Of a stretch of DNA of 64,000 nt, positions 46,501-53,224 are shown piece after piece (position 1 is the stretch's first letter; each line of letters starts with the position of its first letter). The notes under the pieces were generated by a model. That model was not told the origin of the DNA, did no database searches, and worked only from the letters and a program-made list of their open reading frames with translations. Location: positions 39,089,995 to 39,153,994 of the forward strand of contig OW028581.1 in the NCBI GenBank assembly GCA_932294295.1, in the 5' to 3' direction. The stretch comes from Alitta virens (taxonomy: Eukaryota; Annelida; Polychaeta; Phyllodocida; Nereididae). The translations under genes were made by a program, and so were the position numbers.

Positions 46501-49500
46501 ATCTTTGTGGCGTCCTCATAATGGTTTACCTGGGAGTCTGTGGCGATTCCAAAGAGCACATGCAGCCCTGTTCCTATAAAGTCGAATGCCCCCCTCTTGT
46601 GGCGTCCCTCAAGAGTGGGAGGATCGCTTCTGCTACGTCCAGCATAGCTACCATCCAGCGGCAGCAGTCTCCTCAGTCGCCACTCCCAGGAGTTTTGTAC
46701 ATAACCAAGCACCTTGATATTACGGCGGCTGTCCCTTACTACGTCTATCAGCCTTTTTAATTGTTCAGGATAGCGTGGCGTCTCCAATGTCACCAATACC
46801 ACCCATGATGCCTCTAGCGTCCGAAGGGAGGCCCCTCCCCTCACTAACACTCCATCTGTCAAGTCCCTCGGAGGCGTTGGACGTTCTCTCCTCTCCTCCT
46901 CCGTGATGGCTCTCTGAGGAGCCTCCTGGGCATCTCTCAACATGGTATCCCACCTTGCCAACCCCTGAGATCCTTCGTTGGCCCACGTGTTACTGAATAA
47001 TACAGTCACAATCATTAGCAAGGCAAGACCCACCTTACTGGTCTGCTGAGACTGGCTCAGCAGGAAGGGAGTCATTCCCCTTTGCATGCTTGACTTCGCG
47101 ATCGCTGCCTGAGGTTGAATAGCCACGCTTGATTAGGTCGAAGTCTTTGTGAGGATCTTTGTTTGCGCGTTGCTGCTCCTCCTCAAGATCACTGGGGCCG
47201 CTTCGCTCCTTGCGTTTCCTCTGTTGATGATCAACGTGGGTGGCTTTTCTGTGTCCCCCTCCTAATCCCTCCTGGGGGCCGTGTCTCTTGCGTGGAGTGC
47301 TGTCTATGCGCTCAGTCTTCCTGTATTCTGGGGAGGGATGTCTGTTGCCCTTCCTCTTCCGATTCCTGTGCCTTGGTGGGGAGTCACTGTCACTATCATC
47401 CGCGTAGTACTGGCTGTGCTTGGCGTGTCTGGACAAGTAGGGACGATGCCGCTTACTGTTGTGCCCAGGCCGAGCCGGCCTACTATAGTCCTCCCCACTG
47501 ACGTCAGAGTGGTCAGGTCGACGCTTCCTATTGGCTGATGACTGCAGAGGCTGGTCATCTGATGCGCTCCACTCGCTATCAGGCAGAGGCTGAGCTGCTA
47601 CTTGACCCTTTGTGGGGGCGGAGTTTGGACCTGCCCCTTGCCCTGGGTCATCTGCATTAAGCCCCTCCCCCTGCCTCGGCCGCTCGGGCGTATTCCCTTC
47701 CTCAGGCAAGATGGGGGGCAGTTGCCATGGCCTTGGAGCATTCGGCCTATTCGCCGCTCTCCTGCGGGGTCTGGGGCGTATCGAATCCCATACCACCTCA
47801 GAATCCACCACTTTGACTTTTTCTCTATTCAAAATCTTTTGCTTTCCAGTGGGTTGATGAGTGATCCAAACGACTTTGCCACGAGTCTGCGTAACTAGCC
47901 ATTCTGGATCCCACCTGCTGGTCAAGGTCACTGGCTCCTCAGCTTTGATGACTACCGCATCCCCCACCCGTACGTCGCCAGCATTGGCCCTTTTTGCAAG
48001 TCGGTCACGGTTGTACTTTCTGGATTCTTCAGTGAGATGTCGGGCAGTCCTTATAGCCTCATATAGCTCATGTAATCGCCCATACACCATGTCCCCTGAA
48101 GACAGAGCCCGGTGCAGAGGCAGGCGAGGTCGCCGCCCATAATGGAGAAAGTATGGTGAGTGCTGTGTCACATCAGACACCGCACTATTGTAACAGAGCA
48201 TGGCTGGGCCTAATTGTTCCTGCCATAAAGAGGCATTATTGTTCACCAACTTCCCCACTATTTCCTTCAGAGTGCGGTTAAATCTCTCAATCCTACCATT
48301 TGCCTGTGGGTGATAGGGGGTGGTCCTCTTATGCCTCACTCCCACCGCGGCCAGGTATTCCGTAAACGCAGCAGCATTAAATTCACCTCCTTGGTCAGTC
48401 AACACCGTGTCCACATAACCATGTCTTGGGAAATATTCCTGATGCATTTTGGACCAAACACACTCACTGGTCTTCCTGGGAATTGGGTAGCACTCAGCAT
48501 AGCCCGAGGCATGGTCAATAATAGTCAGCACATAGTTGTTGCCCTGGTTGGAAGTGACCAGAGGTCCTACCAAGTCCAGGGAGATGAACTGTCCTATGCT
48601 ATCAGCCAGGGGCATTTCACCCATAGGCGTGTGCTCCTGCCTTTTGTTGTGCACCAGACAAGTGGGGCATTTCTTCACCCAGGCCTTCACCTCGGCCCTC
48701 ATTCCTGGCCAGACATATGTTTCCTGCACCTTGCGCATGGTCTTCACATAGGCCATGTGGCCTACTTCCTTGTGGGCCTGGCCCATTAAAGATTTCCTAT
48801 AGTCCTCGGGTACCACTAACCTGTGATATTCTGCTGCATATTGATATGGTCGTTGCAGTGAATACAGCAGCCCATCAATCACCTCATATGGACTGTCAGG
48901 ATCATTGCTCTCTTCCCACTGTTCCATTTTTCGCTGCTCTGCCTGCACCTGCTCAGGGATCAAACCATCTCCCAATATTGGCAGGACCTCGTCCGCAGGC
49001 AGTCCAGGCGGTAATTCATCCCCCAGTCGCCATTCATCCACATCAAAGGTGTCCATTCGCTCAGGTTTTATCCGAGACAGCATATCCGCCCTCACGTTCA
49101 ACTTCCCCTTCCTATATTGCACCTTGCAGCCATATTCAGCCAGCAGTACTGCCCATCTCTGTATTTTAGTGTTCTGCATTTCTTTGGTGAATAGGGAGGT
49201 AAGGGGCTTGTGATCTGTGAAGGCATCAAATTGGGCTCCCCATAGATACGGCCTGAACACTTTTAATCCGGTGATCAGAGCATAGGCCTCTCTTTCAATC
49301 GCCGCCCAACGGCGTTGAGTTGGAGAGAGTAACCTGGACAGGTAACTTATTGGTCGCTCCACCCCAGTCTCTGGGTCCTTCTGGCACAGTATGGCCCCCA
49401 GAGCTATGTCACTCGCATCAGTATATAATAAATACGGATCTTTTGTTCTGGGGTGAGCCATGACATGTTCACTGACCAATAATCCTTTAAGTTTCTCAAA

Positions 49501-52500
49501 ACTGGCTTGCTCCATTTCTCCCCAGTAAAAGCGGGCATGTTTCCTGGTTAGTGCCACCAGGGGTTCAGACACATCTGCGTAGTTGGGCATACAAGTCCGA
49601 TAGTATCCTGTCATACCCAAAAATGACCGGATATCCTTGACTGTCTGGGGAGGACTCATGCGGTTGATGGCGGACACTTTATCTGGGTCAGCTTTCAGGC
49701 CACTGCCACTCACCACATATCCCAACAGTTTCACCTCCTTTTGGCCAAAAGTGCATTTCTTCGGGTTAAGAGTCAAGTTGTACTGCATGAAGCGGTCAAT
49801 CACCATTTGTAAGTCTTTGGCGTGTGTAACCACATCTTGGCTGTAGACTACAATGTCGTCCACGTAAATCATGCAGCACTGACCTATCAATCCCCTCAGC
49901 ACCTCATCCATGGCCCTTTGAAAGGAGCTGGTCGCGTTCGAAAGGCCCATAGGCATCGTGGTGAACTCGAATAGCCCTCTAAAACAGGTGAACGCTGTCT
50001 TCTCCTTGCTGGACTCCTCCAGGGGCAACTGGTAGAATCCAGACTTCAGATCCAGCGTGCTGTAAATGGTGGAGCCATGCAGCTGGTCGAATACGTCCTG
50101 AATTAGGGGCACAGGGTAACAGTCCTTTTTAGTCACCGTATTCAGCTTGGTAAAGTCAATACAGAACCTGGGACCCTCAGAGGAGTCCTTTTTCTCCACC
50201 AGCACCACCGGGGAGGCCCAAGGAGACATGGAGGGCACCACTACACCTTGCTCCAACAACTCATCCAGTTTCAGGCTGAGCGCCTCCCTTTTCATAAATG
50301 GCACTCGGTAGGCCCTCTGCTTTATGGGCATGCCAGTGGTCTCGATCTTCACCTCAATCCCTTTATGGCGGCCCAATCTCTGCCCAGTAGCACTAAAGGC
50401 CTCAGGGTTTCGTTGCATGCACCCTGCAATCACCTCTGCCGCTCTCTCCTCCTCGGTCCTCCATCCCTCTTTTCCGCTCATCACCATTATCTCCTCTTCA
50501 TCATAATGATCTGGGGCTGGGACCAAAGGAAGAGCTATGCCCCGCCATTTTAGCACTCCATTTGCATAATCCACATGGGCTCCCTCTCTCCTCATGACGT
50601 CTCGTCCTAGTATGGCCTGGTGTGCTATATTGTCCACAATAATCACCTCAATTGCCCCCAGTGTATCCTCCATCATCTGGGTCACTCCACACACCATAAG
50701 CTCATGACCTGTCACTCCTAACAGCCCTCTAGCCGCTCTCACTATCGGAAGTCTCTTCCTACTCCGACATATTTCTTGAAATTCCCTGCGCCGCAGCACC
50801 GTGCGCGATGCACCGGTGTCCACCAAGGCCCATACGTGGTGACCGTGGAGTCGTAACCCCACGAAGGCCCGGCAGTCAGCTGCGGCGCTTAGCGGCCCCC
50901 CTGGTGGGTGGTCGCTATATTCCCTGGATGCCTTGGTCTGCCCGCCTGGCACTCCCTGCGGAGATGCCCTGGCTTCCCACAAGATGCGCAAATCGGCCGG
51001 CCCTCCTCGGTGAACCTCAGTGGCGGCCTGTCTTGCCCACCTGGAGGCCCTCGAGAGTTACCATACCTGCGAGGCGTCACTGGGGCAGACTCCTTCTTGT
51101 CAGCTCCCCGGGGTCCTCTTGATGCCGCCACAAACTTGGTGAATTCTTTGGACAGTCCATTCACTCTCCTTGTTAATTCGCTTAACTCCCCTTTATCCTC
51201 TCGGGGCTTGCCGTCAGAAGTCCTGTTCCCAATTGCTCCTATCTCCATGGGCTCCTCTTGTGAATCGTCTGGGGCACACCCATTGAGAGCTCGATAGAGT
51301 CGATACTCATCTCCCTCATATTGGGCTACCTGTTCCATGGCATCAACATAATCCTTGGGCCTTCCCTCTCTCACCACTCGCTCCACCACCTTTCGATCCC
51401 GCATGCCCCTTAGATAGGCTCCCAGCATGGCGCGCTGCTGGTCCACATTCCTGTTGTCTTTAGGATACCCCAAGTCGGCCGCCTCCCTAAATCTTCTGCC
51501 ATATGCTGCCGTGGTCTCATAAGCTCCCTGCTGCACTTTTTCTATCTCATCCCTCATTCTGTCTGCCTCATGTTTAGACAGAAATGTTGTGGTCAGATGG
51601 GTCTTCAATGCATTCCACTCCACTGTCCTGCGATCCTCAGCAGTATCCAAAAATCTCTCCAATTCTACCCTCAGAGCACCCTCTGCTGTCTGAGCGGCCA
51701 CAAACAATGTCCTTTTCGTGTAAGGTATGGTCAGTTCCACATCCCTGAACCATTGCCTCAGTCTCCTGGTGGTTGATCCATCACACCCAGCCACTCGTTT
51801 TGCCTGAGCCTGGGCCTCATGTTTCTCCCCATTTTCTTGTATATGTCTAGTCTGAGTCTCTATCATGGAGGCTGTGGACCCATTGCTTGCTTTCTGTACC
51901 CTCAGAAATTCCTGGAACTGGTCGAGATTCATGATGACAGCTTTTCACATGGGCTTTCCTATATTGACAATTTCCTGGCTCATCTGCTCATTGTCTAATA
52001 GTTCAGCATCTGCCCATTCTTACTTGTGCCAAACACAACAGCATAAAGACAGCCTGAGGCACTCTAGAGTGATAGAGAGTGGGTATTTCCAAGCTTTGGC
52101 TTTCCATTTCCAGGTCAATAAAATTCATTAATTCTTCCAATTCATTAGTGTTCATACCTTGCAGTCTTGACTGTATTTCAGTTTGTAGCTCTTGAATTTT
52201 CAAAGTGATGTCCATTTTGTTCTTCTCCTTTTGTGATTTCCAATTCCAAACAGATCACGTCGGGGTCACCAATGTAAAATCCTCAGTGTAGCTAGTGACA
52301 TATTAAGACTCCTTCCAAATGTCGTAGTCCAAAAATCATAGTCCAAATATTCAAGGATAACATAAGCAGTAAAATTGTGTCAAGTGGGTTCCTTCTGCCA
52401 GTTGGTCCAAACCAAAGATGCCAGAATTTCTCCCAGATTTATTTTATAATCATCCAAAACAATACAGGCCCCTCCTCATTTGGAGGGGCGGACAATCACA

Positions 52501-53189
52501 CATCAATCACACACATTCATCAATACCCTCCCCAACTCCCCCTTGGCTGACTCTTCCGAGTTCATCAGATCAACTCCCTCATTAACTCTGGCCAGTTGAT
52601 CACCAAGCCAGGAGCACACAATGGCCAAATTCACTCAGGCGTGAATCTGCCCCACCCCAGCCCCCTGGACAGGTGGCTACTCATTAACTCTGGGCCCCCA
52701 TCTCCCCATCAATTCTCCCCCCCTGGAGAGTCCAGCTTCAGTAGAGCAGAATGGATCATAGATACATTGATCCCTTCACTGCCCTCTGGATCTGGATCCA
52801 TACAAATACACCTCCCTGGCCAGCTGGACAGAGTCCAGTGATGGATCCCCTGTCCACTGAGATAGTGAACTAATCTCTCCCCCTCATTGTTCTTGGATCT
52901 CATTCTGAACTGGCCATCTGCAGTCTCCCACTGATGACTGAAACCTCATCACACTTTCAGGACATTAATACAGGGCACTTAAATAGTCATCATCAATACA
53001 AAAGAAAGGGAGCAAAAGTCCTGTGACTTTTACACTCTGAAGGTTCATTCCATGTACCGGGCATAGGCCTTAGAGGACTGCACTTTCATGTCTATCTATC
53101 TAACTTATCTATCTGTCTCTCTATCTATCTATCTCTATCTATATGTCCATCTGTCTATCTGTCTATCTATCTTTCTATCTTTCTATCTT

Positions 53190-53224
<35 letters not shown>

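Larger units (their letters stand above)
43710..53034 (-). mobile_element. Ty3/gypsy LTR retrotransposon with env (errantivirus-like endogenous retrovirus), intact structure, 9,325 bp
   Basis: Two 762-bp LTRs (43710-44471 and 52273-53034) bracket, in minus orientation, primer site, leader frame, gag, pol and env. The LTRs start TGTAAAA and end TTTTACA. They are offset by exactly 8,563 bases and I see no difference between them. A 4-bp target duplication CTCT flanks the insertion (43,706-43,709 and 53,035-53,038). Gag, pol and env frames are all open. The order PR-RT-RH-IN and the env gene place it among env-bearing gypsy elements. It lies in the last intron of the plus-strand cyclase gene, in antisense orientation. 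The insertion point is inside SINE-like DNA (GCTCCTCTGAAGG, compare 63,152). Confidence 0.95.

Noticed and set aside
47163..51297. Plus-strand open frames of 80-160 codons across gag/pol
   Set aside because: They are antisense shadows of the GC-richer pol and gag genes.
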